NCBI RefSeq assembly: GCF_016597725.1
Contig: NZ_VCGY01000001.1
Location: 496,001-560,000, forward strand
Direction of reading: 5' to 3'
From: Marinobacter sp. 1-4A
GTDB taxonomy: Bacteria > Pseudomonadota > Gammaproteobacteria > Pseudomonadales > Oleiphilaceae
DNA: 64,000 bases
Part shown: positions 43,950 to 52,698 of the stretch, piece by piece
Layout: each line of letters opens with the position of its first letter
How positions within the stretch are numbered: position 1 is the stretch's first letter
Program-made: the position numbers and the translations under genes
The notes under the pieces: generated by a model
Seen by the model: only the letters and a program-made list of their open reading frames with translations
The model's database searches: none
Told to the model about the DNA's origin: nothing

Positions 43950-45206
43950 ATGCAAGATCACACTACAGATTCGATCTGGAAGCAGGCTATCGCCGGCTCC
44001 CAAATGCTACTTGTAGCCTTCGGCGCCTTGGTGCTGATGCCCTTGATCACCGGCCTTGATCCGAACGTTGCTCTCTTCACCGCAGGCCTTGGCACACTTA
44101 TTTTCCATATTGTGACCGGCGGCCAGATCCCGATCTTTCTCGCCTCGTCTTTCGCATTTATCGCACCGGTAATTGCTTCCAAGGGCAAATTCGGTCTTGA
44201 GGAAACTCTAGGCGGTCTGATGGCGGCGGGCATTCTTTATGTTCTTCTCAGCGGTGCGATAAAACTCCGTGGCACCGGCTTTGTAACTCGCCTGCTGCCC
44301 CCCGTGGTCATTGGCCCGGTCATTATGGTGATCGGTCTTGGGTTGGCCCCGGTTGCTGTGCACATGGCTTCTGGCCGCACAGGCGATGGCGCCGTTCAGC
44401 TGATCCCACAGGTTACCGCTCTTTGGATTGCTATGATCTCGCTTGCTGTGACGATTGTTGCATCGGTATGGTCCAAGGGCATCTTCCGGCTGATCCCTAT
44501 CATGTTTGGCGTGATTGTTGGGTATGTGCTTTCTGCGTTTGCAGGCGTAGTTGATACAACACCTATCCAGCAGGCACCTTGGCTTGCGGTTCCTAACTTT
44601 GTAGCACCTGCGTTCAGCTGGGGCGCCATTCTGTTCATGATCCCGGTTGCCATTGCCCCGGCCATTGAACACATTGGCGATATTCTGGCGATTGGCAATG
44701 TGACCCGAAAAAACTACCTCGAAAAGCCCGGTTTGCACCGCACACTGCTAGGCGACGGCTTGGCCACTAGTGCCGCGGCTCTGTTGGGCGGGCCACCGAA
44801 CACCACTTACTCCGAAGTGACCGGCGCGGTGATGCTGACCCGCAATTTTAACCCGAAGGTTATGTGGTGGGCGGCCTGCACTGCCATCGTTTTGGCGTTT
44901 GTAGGCAAGTTTGGTGCGGTTCTGCAAACGATTCCGGTGCCGGTGATGGGCGGCATTCTGTGCCTGCTGTTTGGCTCCATTGCGGTGGTGGGTATGAGCA
45001 CGCTAATCCGTCATCAGGTTGATCTTTCCCAATCGCGGAATCTGGTTATCGTGGGTGTCACACTGGTATTCGGCATCGGCGGCATGGTGCTGGGCCACCT
45101 TGAAGGTATCGCCTTATGTGCGGTGGCGGCCATCATCCTGAACCTGATTCTTCCGGGTAGCCGCGAAGCCTGGGGTAAGGCTATTTACGAGCACAAAGAG
45201 AACTGA
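43950..45206 (+). CDS. uraA: Uracil permease (NCS2 family)
   Basis: 418 residues, about 14 membrane segments. NCS2 features include ILFMIPVAIAPAIEHIGDIL and the downstream LGDGLATSAAALLGGPPNTTYSE, both with the charged substrate-binding residues of UraA. It imports uracil by proton symport for Upp. It ends at a hairpin (45227-45252). Confidence 0.94.
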   Translation: MQDHTTDSIWKQAIAGSQMLLVAFGALVLMPLITGLDPNVALFTAGLGTLIFHIVTGGQIPIFLASSFAFIAPVIASKGKFGLEETLGGLMAAGILYVLLSGAIKLRGTGFVTRLLPPVVIGPVIMVIGLGLAPVAVHMASGRTGDGAVQLIPQVTALWIAMISLAVTIVASVWSKGIFRLIPIMFGVIVGYVLSAFAGVVDTTPIQQAPWLAVPNFVAPAFSWGAILFMIPVAIAPAIEHIGDILAIGNVTRKNYLEKPGLHRTLLGDGLATSAAALLGGPPNTTYSEVTGAVMLTRNFNPKVMWWAACTAIVLAFVGKFGAVLQTIPVPVMGGILCLLFGSIAVVGMSTLIRHQVDLSQSRNLVIVGVTLVFGIGGMVLGHLEGIALCAVAAIILNLILPGSREAWGKAIYEHKEN

Positions 45207-45226
45207 TCTCAACGTTAGTTATTGCG

Positions 45227-45252
45227 CCACTGGTGCCTTCTGGCACTGGTGG
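45227..45252 (+). terminator. Terminator of upp-uraA
   Basis: CCACTGGTGCC and GGCACTGGTGG form an 11-bp stem (two G-U wobbles) around a TTCT loop, 20 bases after the uraA stop, followed by a pyrimidine-rich tail. The tail is not a clean T-run. Confidence 0.55.
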
Positions 45253-45311
45253 TGATCTCTTCTTTGCACTGCCCCTCTTTTACTAAGCCTGCCGACTTAA
45301 ATGTGTGCCTA

Positions 45312-45411
45312 CGGGTGAGTGCCCCTCCCAAAAACCGCTACGAGCACATCCATGTGCGCTTGTCTCCGGCCATCCTTGGCCTACGACATTTTTGGGAGGG
45401 GCACTCACCCG
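45312..45411 (-). repeat. Intergenic twin-GGA-hairpin repeat, copy 1
   Basis: Two perfect 23-base inverted arms (45312-45334 and 45389-45411) enclose a 54-base core. Read on the minus strand, the core holds two small hairpins, GGCCAAGGATGGCC and GCACATGGATGTGC, whose loops expose AGGA and TGGA. The core matches copy 2 (45516-45623) at 42 of 54 positions with no gap, while the outer arms are unrelated. No coding frame fits. It lies between the convergent uraA and flhB. Confidence 0.85.
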
Positions 45412-45515
45412 CAGGCTATCCAACTTTTCGGATACCTCAACGTAGCTCGATCGAAATAATACAATCGAAATCATATTAATGTGTTTTCTTGCCAGCGATA
45501 TCGCGATGTTTAAGA

Positions 45516-45623
45516 AGCAGCAGTGGTGGGGCTGTTCAGGACTGTCGGTGGCCAAGGACGGCCACCGTCAAGCGCCCAGGGATGGGCTAGTAGCGTGTCC
45601 TGAACAGCCCCACCACTGCTGCT
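45516..45623 (+). repeat. Intergenic twin-GGA-hairpin repeat, copy 2
   Basis: Perfect 26-base inverted arms (45516-45541 and 45598-45623), extendable by one further pair inside. The core, read on the plus strand, holds GGCCAAGGACGGCC and GCCCAGGGATGGGC, the same positions as in copy 1. One base pair in the second hairpin changes from A-T to C-G between copies, which is a compensatory change. The copies lie in opposite orientation 100 bases apart. Confidence 0.85.
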
Positions 45624-45655
45624 CTGCCACAAAACTATAATGCTGGAAGCCCAAC

Positions 45656-46792
45656 TCAGATATCACGCCGCAAATCAGAAGGAATCGGAAGGTCAGGCAT
45701 ACCAGGCTTAGGCCCACGTCCCTTACGGAATTGCCGGAGCTGGAACACATAAGCCAGAACCTGAGCGATGGCCATGTACAGGCCATCGGGGATTTCGTCG
45801 CCTATGTCGCTGTTGTGATACACCGCGCGGGTTAACGGCGGCGTGCGCAGAATCTCGACCTTGTGCTCGCGGGCAATCTCCATGATTTTGAAAGCCGTCT
45901 GGTCATTGCCCTTTGCCACAACCATTGGCGCGCCCATAGAATCCGGATCGTATTTTAACGCCACAGCATAGTGAGTCGGGTTGGTGATCACCACATCCGC
46001 CGTTGGCACATCCTGCATCATACGGCGCTGGGCCATTTCGCGTTGGAGCTGGCGGATTTTACCCTTAACCTCAGGCTTGCCTTCCGAATCCTTGTATTCG
46101 TCTTTGACTTCCTGCTTGGTCATTCTCAGCTTTTTCTGATGATCAAAAATCTGGAACGGCACATCGATAATGGCAATGATGATGGTGGCACAGGAAAGCA
46201 AGAAAAAGCTCCAGCCCAAGGTCCATAGCACGTGCTCCATGGCTGGCACGGCGGGCTCGTTGGCGATGGAGAGTAGATCTTCCGTGCGAACGTCCAATAT
46301 GAGAACCGCCAGAGCCATCACCAAACCCACTTTTGCAATGGCTTTAACCAACTCGATCAAAGAGCGCGCAGAGAACATCCGACCCAAGCCTTTGATAGGG
46401 TCCATGCGGTTTAGCTTGGGGGCTATGGCTTTACCGCTGAATAGCAAACCACCAATGCCAATAGAGCCTGCAATCGCGGCGATGAGTAGGAGCAGGAGAA
46501 TGGGAGAAAGCGCCCAAGCGGCAGCTTTTGCGGAGGCTATCAACTGCACACTCATGTGCCGAGTGTCGAATATGGCAGAGCGCTCCAGCGTGAAAGCGTC
46601 GCGCATGATAGCTTCTAGCGTGGCACCCAGATGCGTTCCGAAGATTAACAAACCGCCAGCGCCAGCAATCAAAACAGCCATAGTAGCCAGCTCTTTTGAG
46701 CGCGCAGTCTGGCCATCCTCCTTGGCTTTTTCTAGCCTTCGGGGGGTGGCCTCTTCGGTTTTTTCCTGACTGTTGTCGTTTTCTTCAGCCAT
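45656..46792 (-). CDS. flhB: Flagellar export switch protein FlhB
   Basis: 378 residues. The N-terminus DNSQEKTEEATPRRLEKAKE is typical. Four membrane helices follow, then the cytoplasmic C-domain with the autocleavage site NPTH in VVITNPTHYAVALKYD. Cleavage switches the exporter from rod/hook to filament substrates on a signal from FliK. It is the last gene of fliLMNOPQR-flhB. The small FlhX gene at 26506 repeats its C-domain. Confidence 0.96.
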   Translation of the reverse strand: MAEENDNSQEKTEEATPRRLEKAKEDGQTARSKELATMAVLIAGAGGLLIFGTHLGATLEAIMRDAFTLERSAIFDTRHMSVQLIASAKAAAWALSPILLLLLIAAIAGSIGIGGLLFSGKAIAPKLNRMDPIKGLGRMFSARSLIELVKAIAKVGLVMALAVLILDVRTEDLLSIANEPAVPAMEHVLWTLGWSFFLLSCATIIIAIIDVPFQIFDHQKKLRMTKQEVKDEYKDSEGKPEVKGKIRQLQREMAQRRMMQDVPTADVVITNPTHYAVALKYDPDSMGAPMVVAKGNDQTAFKIMEIAREHKVEILRTPPLTRAVYHNSDIGDEIPDGLYMAIAQVLAYVFQLRQFRKGRGPKPGMPDLPIPSDLRRDI

Positions 46793-46814
46793 GTTTTAGC
46801 TCTTGGCCTTTTCG

Positions 46815-47600
46815 TTAGGGTTGCCCTTGAAGGCCCCGCATAAATTCAAACGTTTGCTGGGTGTATTCTTGAAAGTGCGGCAGAAAGTTGGCGTGCAGCA
46901 CCCAAATAGCAAACAATCCAAAAATCAGGCCAATCGGAAAACCAAGGGCAAAGATGTTCATCTGGGGTGCGGCGCGAGTCATCACGCCAAAGGAAATGCT
47001 TACGATCAATACCGCCGTTACCGCTGGCAATGCCAACAGCATGGCAGAAGCGAACATCCAACTTATTCTGTGAGCAAGTTCCCACACACCCACCTGACCA
47101 AGGCCTTCCATTCCTATAGGCATGGTTCGGAAACTCTCAATGAAGACTTCGAACGCCACAAGGTGCCCATTCATGGCGAGGAACAGCAAAGTAATAGTAA
47201 TAGTGTAGATCTGCGCTAATACCGGCACGTTAACGCCATTGGCGGGGTCAACCATCGAGGCGAAGCCCAAGCCCATCTGCATGGCAATCATTTGGCCAGC
47301 AACTACGAACAGTTGCCAGAGCGCAGTTAAAGCAAACCCCATACCTACGCCGATCAGGATTTGCTGAAGAGTAATTACGACCGCATCCGCACTGAGAGCT
47401 TCAACCCGCGGCACTTCCGGAATCATCGGCACGATCAAAATAGTCATTAACAGCGCAAGCCCCAACCGCACTCTGGCGGGAACCAGCTGGGTACCAAAAA
47501 TGGGGATAACCATCAAAAAGCTGGCCAAGCGGAAGAGCGGCCAAAGGTGCTGCCCTACCCACTGGCCGAGCAAGTCAGCGCTGAGTTCCATGGGAGTCAT
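46815..47600 (-). CDS. fliR: Flagellar export protein FliR
   Basis: 261 residues, six hydrophobic segments, with ASFLMVIPIFGTQLVPARVRL near residue 28 and GFALTALWQLFVVAGQMIAM near 90. FliR forms the export gate with FliP and FliQ at the MS-ring centre. It starts three bases after fliQ; a second ATG three codons on (47591) is possible. Confidence 0.94.
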   Translation of the reverse strand: MTPMELSADLLGQWVGQHLWPLFRLASFLMVIPIFGTQLVPARVRLGLALLMTILIVPMIPEVPRVEALSADAVVITLQQILIGVGMGFALTALWQLFVVAGQMIAMQMGLGFASMVDPANGVNVPVLAQIYTITITLLFLAMNGHLVAFEVFIESFRTMPIGMEGLGQVGVWELAHRISWMFASAMLLALPAVTAVLIVSISFGVMTRAAPQMNIFALGFPIGLIFGLFAIWVLHANFLPHFQEYTQQTFEFMRGLQGQP

Positions 47601-47603
47601 GGC

Positions 47604-47873
47604 TCAGCCAATCAGGTAAGGAATGCTGGATATCAGCCGGTGTGCGTGATCCAACAACTTGGTCAGCAGCCAGGGCCCCAAAGCTATGATCACGATAAGC
47701 GTTACCAGTAGCCTTGGAAGAAAGCTCAAGGTTTGCTCGTTAATTTGGGTGGCCGCTTGGAATGTACTCACCACCAAACCAATCACCAACCCCGGCCCGA
47801 TAATGACGGAGGCAAAAAGCACGATCATCCACAGCGCTTCGCGCACTATGTCGATAACGGTTTCCGGAGTCAT
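47604..47873 (-). CDS. fliQ: Flagellar export protein FliQ
   Basis: 89 residues with two membrane helices (ALWMIVLFASVIIGPGLVIG and LLVTLIVIIALGPWLLTKLL), exactly the family size. A strong AGGAGGAA ribosome site precedes the ATG. It packs with FliP5 and FliR1 in the gate. Confidence 0.94.
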   Translation of the reverse strand: MTPETVIDIVREALWMIVLFASVIIGPGLVIGLVVSTFQAATQINEQTLSFLPRLLVTLIVIIALGPWLLTKLLDHAHRLISSIPYLIG

Positions 47874-47882
47874 ATATTCCTC

Positions 47883-48659
47883 CTATATCCCATAACTGGC
47901 AGCGAGTGTACCCATGATTAAGGCCCAGCCATCTACCAGCACAAACAGCATAATCTTAAACGGCAACGAGATAATAATAGGCGACAGCATCATCATACCC
48001 ATCGCCATCAATACACTGGCAACAACCATGTCGAGAACCAAAAACGGAATAAACAGAATAAACCCTATTTGAAACGCGGTTTTAAGCTCGCTGGTTACGA
48101 AGGCGGGCATCAATATCCAGAAAGAGACATCCTGAGCAGTATCGTACTCAACGTCTGCAATCCGCATGAACAGGGCAAGATCGTCTTCACGTGTCTGCCC
48201 CAACATAAATTCCTTGAAGGGGGCGCTGGCAAGCTCAACAGCTTCCAAAGACGTGACTTCTTCTTGTAGATACGGCTGTAAACCAACGCGGTTGGCTTCT
48301 TCCAGCACCGGCTTCATGATGAAAATACTGAGAAACAAAGCCAAGCCAAGCAGTATCTGGTTTGAAGGCGTGGCCTGCAAGCCCAGCGCCTGACGCAGAA
48401 TGGCAAATACCACGATGATGCGAGTGAAGGAGGTCATCATCATCAACATAGCGGGCAGAAAGGTCAGCGCGGTCATCAACGCCAAAATCTGCAGGGTTAC
48501 CGTGTATTCCTCAACACCCTCGCCCTCACCGGGCTGAACTGTAAACGCCGGAATACCGGGCAAGTCTGCAAACGCGAGCGGCGCCCAGAATAAGCCTGCG
48601 AGCACGATAAAAGGCGGAGCGAGTCGTTTGAGTGTGGCCACCATCATAGGGCTAATCAT
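47883..48659 (-). CDS. fliP: Flagellar export protein FliP
   Basis: 258 residues. A signal-like N-terminus ([16 protein letters not shown]) is followed by the characteristic [20 protein letters not shown] and [20 protein letters not shown] helices. FliP forms the pentamer of the export gate. The start overlaps the fliO stop (ATGA). Confidence 0.95.
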   Translation of the reverse strand: MISPMMVATLKRLAPPFIVLAGLFWAPLAFADLPGIPAFTVQPGEGEGVEEYTVTLQILALMTALTFLPAMLMMMTSFTRIIVVFAILRQALGLQATPSNQILLGLALFLSIFIMKPVLEEANRVGLQPYLQEEVTSLEAVELASAPFKEFMLGQTREDDLALFMRIADVEYDTAQDVSFWILMPAFVTSELKTAFQIGFILFIPFLVLDMVVASVLMAMGMMMLSPIIISLPFKIMLFVLVDGWALIMGTLAASYGI

Positions 48660-49111
48660 TCCTTATTCGGAGCCGTCCAGGATTTACCGATTATGCCTTG
48701 CAAGCGTTTGGCAAAATCTCCGGAGTTCGGGTTACCTGCTTTAACCACCGGCTCTTCAAAGACTTGCAGCGTACGTATGGCCGAGGGGGTAATGCCCAAC
48801 AGAATTTGCTGACCGCCCACTTCAATCAAGGCAATACGTTCTCGGGCTCCAATGGCCATCACGGAGACTACCTTGATGGCATTATTGTTCATTCCGGTCA
48901 TGCCGTTCATTCGCCGAATAATCCAGGCGCAGCCGTAGATAATCGCAATAACCGCCAGCAAACCAACGCCGAGGCTAAGCAGTGTGCCCAAGGTATCCGG
49001 CGCGTTGCCTGCCATTTTTGCCGGTGCACTCTGTGCGGCCTTGGCAGTTTCTTCTGCAGTGGCAGGTGCGGCCAACAGGAACAGCGGCACAACTGCCGTT
49101 TTTATCCACAT
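48656..49111 (-). CDS. fliO: Flagellar biosynthesis protein FliO
   Basis: 151 residues. A cleavable-looking N-terminal segment ([15 protein letters not shown]) is followed by one helix ([20 protein letters not shown]) and the FliO domain [20 protein letters not shown] and [10 protein letters not shown]. FliO assists assembly of the FliP ring. It begins one base after fliN ends. Confidence 0.9.
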   Translation of the reverse strand: MWIKTAVVPLFLLAAPATAEETAKAAQSAPAKMAGNAPDTLGTLLSLGVGLLAVIAIIYGCAWIIRRMNGMTGMNNNAIKVVSVMAIGARERIALIEVGGQQILLGITPSAIRTLQVFEEPVVKAGNPNSGDFAKRLQGIIGKSWTAPNKE

Positions 49112-49112
49112 A

Positions 49113-49625
49113 TTATTTTTGCAGCCGCTTGATGCGTTCGCCCGGGCTGATCACGTCGGTCAGGCGGATACCGAACTTCTCGTTAACCATAACAACTTCG
49201 CCGTGGGCTATGAGTGTGCCGTTCACCAACACATCCAATGGCTCGCCGGCAAGCCGGTCCAGCTCAATGACCGAGCCTTGGTTCAATTGCAGCAGGTTAC
49301 GGATGGGTATTTGGGTATTCCCGACCTCCATGGAGATGCTAACAGGAATGTCCAGAATCACATCCAGATCGGGTGGTGTCCCGCTACCATGAGCCGCCAT
49401 GGTGCCTTCGTCAAACTCTTCCATGGGTGCAGCACGCACTCCACTATCTTCGCTCTCATCCGCACTGTCACCGGTTTCACCGGCCTCTTCCATAGCCTGA
49501 GACCATTCATCATCCAGCGACTTTTCAGAGCCTTCATCGCCGGACTCTTCCATGGCCGCTTCCCATTCGGCTGCCAGCTTTTCGTCCTCGCTCAGCTCCT
49601 GACCGTCTTTCTTGTCGTCAGCCAT
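49113..49625 (-). CDS. fliN: Flagellar switch protein FliN
   Basis: 170 residues, long for FliN. Residues 1-85 are strongly acidic (Glu/Asp/Ser), with two copies of the phrase EWEAAMEESGDEG/DEWSQAMEEAGETG. The C-terminal 80 residues are the SpoA domain (LDVILDIPVSISMEVGNTQI; GEVVMVNEKFGIRLTDVI). FliN stacks with FliM in the C-ring. Its start overlaps the fliM stop. Confidence 0.94.
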   Translation of the reverse strand: MADDKKDGQELSEDEKLAAEWEAAMEESGDEGSEKSLDDEWSQAMEEAGETGDSADESEDSGVRAAPMEEFDEGTMAAHGSGTPPDLDVILDIPVSISMEVGNTQIPIRNLLQLNQGSVIELDRLAGEPLDVLVNGTLIAHGEVVMVNEKFGIRLTDVISPGERIKRLQK

Positions 49626-50616
49626 TGCGTTCTACCTTCAGTTGTTTTTTTACCTTGGGGCGTGTTGCCCGCTCATGAATTCTCAGCGCCAGTTTTCCGT
49701 CTCGGGTTCCCATGGTTGCTTTATAAATAGGAATGCCATTGGCGGTTACCGTCAAATAGTCAGGCACTTCCACCGGAATAATATCGCCAGCTTTTAACTT
49801 GGCGATTTCCCGCAATGAAATTCTACGCCTACACACCGTCGTATTTACCGGTACCTCAACTTCTTTAATGTCTTCCTGTAGGGCACCAACCCAGCGCTCA
49901 TCGATATCGTCAACGTCGCTTTGAACGCCAGCGTCCAATACATCACGGATGGGCTCAATCATGGAATAGGGCAAAGCAAAGTGCAGCTCGCCACCACCGC
50001 CATCGAGTTCAATGTGGAAAGTGCTGACCACCACCACTTCGCTCGGGCTCACGATATTGGCCATGGCGGGGTTCACCTCGGAATTGAGGTATTCAAAGTT
50101 TATTTTGATAACTGCCTGCCAGGCTTCCTGCATGTCCGTGAAAACCTGATTGAGCACCATCTGCACAATGCGGTTTTCCGTGGGGGTAAACTCCCGGCCT
50201 TCGATTTTTGCGTGCCGACCCTCACCGCCAAAAAAGTTATCAACCAACTTGAACACCAACTTGGCATCCAGAACAAACAAGGATGTGCCCCGCAAGGGGC
50301 GCACTTTGCAGAGGTTCAAACTGGTTGGCACATAAAGTGTGTGTATGTATTCACCAAACTTCATGATTTGAACGCCGCCGGTAGAAACGTCTGCGTTGCG
50401 GCGCAAGAGGTTGAACAAGCTGATTCGGGTATAACGGGCGAAGCGTTCGTTGATCATTTCCAGCGTGGGCATCCGGCCCCGTACAATACGGTCTTGGCTG
50501 GCAAGATCGTATGACTTTACGCCAACCTCGTCGGTTTCTTCATGGGTATCAATGTCACCATCATCTACGCCATGAAGGAGCGCATCAATTTCATCCTGTG
50601 ACAGTAAATCCTGCAT
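49618..50616 (-). CDS. fliM: Flagellar switch protein FliM
   Basis: 332 residues. The N-terminal MQDLLSQDEIDALLHG is the CheY-P binding peptide. The middle CheC-like domain and a C-terminal SpoA domain (LKAGDIIPVEVPDYLTVTANG) are complete. FliM transmits CheY binding to FliG. The N-terminal peptide resembles the three repeated motifs in CheA of this window. A 135-base gap separates it from fliL. Confidence 0.96.
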   Translation of the reverse strand: MQDLLSQDEIDALLHGVDDGDIDTHEETDEVGVKSYDLASQDRIVRGRMPTLEMINERFARYTRISLFNLLRRNADVSTGGVQIMKFGEYIHTLYVPTSLNLCKVRPLRGTSLFVLDAKLVFKLVDNFFGGEGRHAKIEGREFTPTENRIVQMVLNQVFTDMQEAWQAVIKINFEYLNSEVNPAMANIVSPSEVVVVSTFHIELDGGGGELHFALPYSMIEPIRDVLDAGVQSDVDDIDERWVGALQEDIKEVEVPVNTTVCRRRISLREIAKLKAGDIIPVEVPDYLTVTANGIPIYKATMGTRDGKLALRIHERATRPKVKKQLKVERNG

Positions 50617-50751
50617 ACCATGTCCTGCCGCTGAAAAGCCTTACCCGCGTGCGGGCTCTGTTGCTCTGTTTGCACTAGCCTAAAATGCTTTTTTTGGTCT
50701 GGCTTGGCCTGCTCTGTAACGCTCTGGCCGTCGCGCTCCTAAACGAAACAT

Positions 50752-51261
50752 CTATTGAACGACAAAGTTCCTGAACAGTACCTTGCTGACAGCAGGCTCC
50801 CCTTCTTGCTTCAGTACCTCATTCACCGTAACCAGCATATTCGCCGCCAAATTCTGCCTGCCTTCTGGCGTTTGCAGCTCTGTAAAACTGCTGTTGCCAA
50901 GCACCATAACAAGCTGGCTACGAATCAGCGGTAAGTGCAGCTGTGCTGCCGTCAGTGCCTGCGGGTCGTCTGCCTCCAGAGCCACATAAGCCTGAGCGTA
51001 GCGTTGGCGCCCCTCGCCCTGCACTGTCGTTACGAGTGCTTTCTCGATGGCAAGATAAACACTGGGGCTGAAGGTTTCCTCTGCAACACTGGCTTCAGCT
51101 TTCGTGTCGTCGCCCATACCGGGTAAGCCACCGCCGAGGAACCACAAGGTTCCTGCAACCGACAAGGCAATCGCAAGAATCACCACCACAACCAGCAGTA
51201 TGATGAGTTTTAGTTTGCCTTTTTTGGCCGGTGGTACCGCAGCTGCGCTGTTTTCTGCCAT
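50752..51261 (-). CDS. fliL: Flagellar basal-body-associated protein FliL
   Basis: 169 residues from ATG 51261; a TTG five codons upstream is in frame but lacks a better ribosome site. One membrane helix (LIILLVVVVILAIALSVAGT) precedes the periplasmic FliL domain, which ends in VSKVLFRNFVVQ. FliL surrounds the stator and stabilises it. First gene of the fliL operon, about 50 bases after a near-perfect sigma-54 promoter. Confidence 0.93.
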   Translation of the reverse strand: MAENSAAAVPPAKKGKLKLIILLVVVVILAIALSVAGTLWFLGGGLPGMGDDTKAEASVAEETFSPSVYLAIEKALVTTVQGEGRQRYAQAYVALEADDPQALTAAQLHLPLIRSQLVMVLGNSSFTELQTPEGRQNLAANMLVTVNEVLKQEGEPAVSKVLFRNFVVQ

Positions 51262-51321
51262 AGTGTTTTTCGCCAAAAATCCGTCAATGAACGTTCGTTT
51301 CGATGACTTTTATACAAGGTC

Positions 51322-51337
51322 TGCAAAGGGCGGGCCA
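51322..51337 (-). promoter_or_regulatory. Sigma-54 promoter for fliL operon
   Basis: Minus strand TGGCCCGCCCTTTGCA matches TGGCACG-N4-TTGCA at every defined position but one. GG and GC are ten bases apart. It lies about 60 bases before the fliL ATG, in the gap after fliK. Confidence 0.8.
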
Positions 51338-51434
51338 TAAGCCCCAACCCTCCACTCAGAACCGCAGTTTAGCCTTGCAAGGAGAGATGGGCAAAGTGGT
51401 TTGACGCCTCACGCTGAGTATAAGGGGTGGGCTT

Positions 51435-52565
51435 TCAAGCAAAAATATCAACGGCGCCTTTCCAGCTTAGGTCCAGATTATCAGTTTGCATGTCTTCACT
51501 GGTGCCTTCCGCAGCTGAAAGCACTGAACCAGAGCCGGCAGATGAGTCGTCTCCTTCATCTGAATCCTGCTGTCCGGACTGGTTTCGGGAATTATCCGAA
51601 ACGTCGAATTGTGCCAGATCAAGCCCCTGCTCACCCAGCATGTCGCGCAGCCTGTGCGAGTGCAGTTCCAACTGTTCTCTTACCACGGGATTCGCCGAAT
51701 GCACGGTAATATTCGCCTGGTCATTTTGCACCCGAACACGAACCTCCATGGGCCCCATATCTGGCGGTGTTAAGTGAATCTCGGCAACCGACAGGTTTTT
51801 GGCTGTGAGCCAACTCAGCTTACCCATCAGTTTATCCCCCCACTCTGCGTGGTTTACGGGCACATCAACCGATGTTGCATAACTCCGCAGGGGTGCCTGT
51901 GCTTCTGCCGCCAACTTGCCAGTGGCGTTATTGGCGTTTTGTTGGGCAACCAGTTCCATCGCAGACTCAAACCGATTGCCGGTTAGTAGGCTGGCCGGGT
52001 CCATGGCACTGGCTTTGTCTCCGCCCGCAGGAATCAATGCTTCGGTTAATTGCAGCGCAGTCACCAGACTACCGCTGCTGCCAGACACAGCCTGCCCTGA
52101 CTTCCCCCCTGCCAAACCAGCAAACAGCTCACTCCCCTTTATAGAGGCCGGTCCACTCGCCGCAGCATTATCTGGTAGCCCACCACCCGGAAGTAGCAGT
52201 GCTTGTAGTTCGGCAAATGTCAGCGCTGCTGCGTTCGTTTCCATATCCGGCGATGTGTTTGGCACCGCTTCCGAATTCTCTTTATCAGCTACTTTGCTTT
52301 CGCCGACTGCCTTTTTCGAATCGGTCTTGCTTACCTTCTGGGCGCCCTCGCCGTTTCCAGAGGATTTTGCGTTATTGTTGCGAGCATTATCGGGCGCATC
52401 GCTCCGCCCGGACTGTTGGCGATCGAGGCGCCTTTGTTCAGCACGAGATACGGATTCATATCGGCTTTCACCGGCGCCACTGTCGCGATCCGAGCTGGCT
52501 TTCTGCGCGCCAGCATCTTTCTGTATCCCCGGCGCGGGGGTCTGGGGGAGAACCATTTGAGTCAT
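51435..52565 (-). CDS. fliK: Flagellar hook-length control protein FliK
   Basis: 376 residues. The first 240 residues are low-complexity, rich in Ser, Ala, Gly, Asp and Lys. The C-terminal domain is the FliK switch domain: VNHAEWGDKLMGKLSWLTAK, LSVAEIHLTPPDMGPMEVRV, then VREQLELHSHRLRDML. FliK measures the hook and triggers FlhB. It has its own sigma-54 promoter. Confidence 0.92.
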   Translation of the reverse strand: MTQMVLPQTPAPGIQKDAGAQKASSDRDSGAGESRYESVSRAEQRRLDRQQSGRSDAPDNARNNNAKSSGNGEGAQKVSKTDSKKAVGESKVADKENSEAVPNTSPDMETNAAALTFAELQALLLPGGGLPDNAAASGPASIKGSELFAGLAGGKSGQAVSGSSGSLVTALQLTEALIPAGGDKASAMDPASLLTGNRFESAMELVAQQNANNATGKLAAEAQAPLRSYATSVDVPVNHAEWGDKLMGKLSWLTAKNLSVAEIHLTPPDMGPMEVRVRVQNDQANITVHSANPVVREQLELHSHRLRDMLGEQGLDLAQFDVSDNSRNQSGQQDSDEGDDSSAGSGSVLSAAEGTSEDMQTDNLDLSWKGAVDIFA

Positions 52566-52646
52566 GGCAACCTCTTGCCGCTTTTAATCCGTAGGTGCCT
52601 GATTCAGCCATTTTTGTGTGGATCATCAGGCGCTTTTCCTAACTGA

Positions 52647-52662
52647 AGCAAAAGCGATGCCA
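52647..52662 (-). promoter_or_regulatory. Sigma-54 promoter for fliK
   Basis: Minus strand TGGCATCGCTTTTGCT has the full TGGCA and TTGCT boxes with GG-N10-GC spacing; it deviates only at two less conserved bases. The start site would lie about 70 bases before the fliK ATG, just after the hptB stop. Confidence 0.75.
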
Positions 52663-52698
52663 GCAAGACATCCCAGAACCCATCGTTGCCTCTAATGC

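Noticed and set aside
45222..45479. 85-codon plus-strand and 90-codon minus-strand frames in the uraA-flhB gap
   Set aside because: Both are products of the inverted repeat, which gives similar peptide pieces on both strands; no ribosome site.
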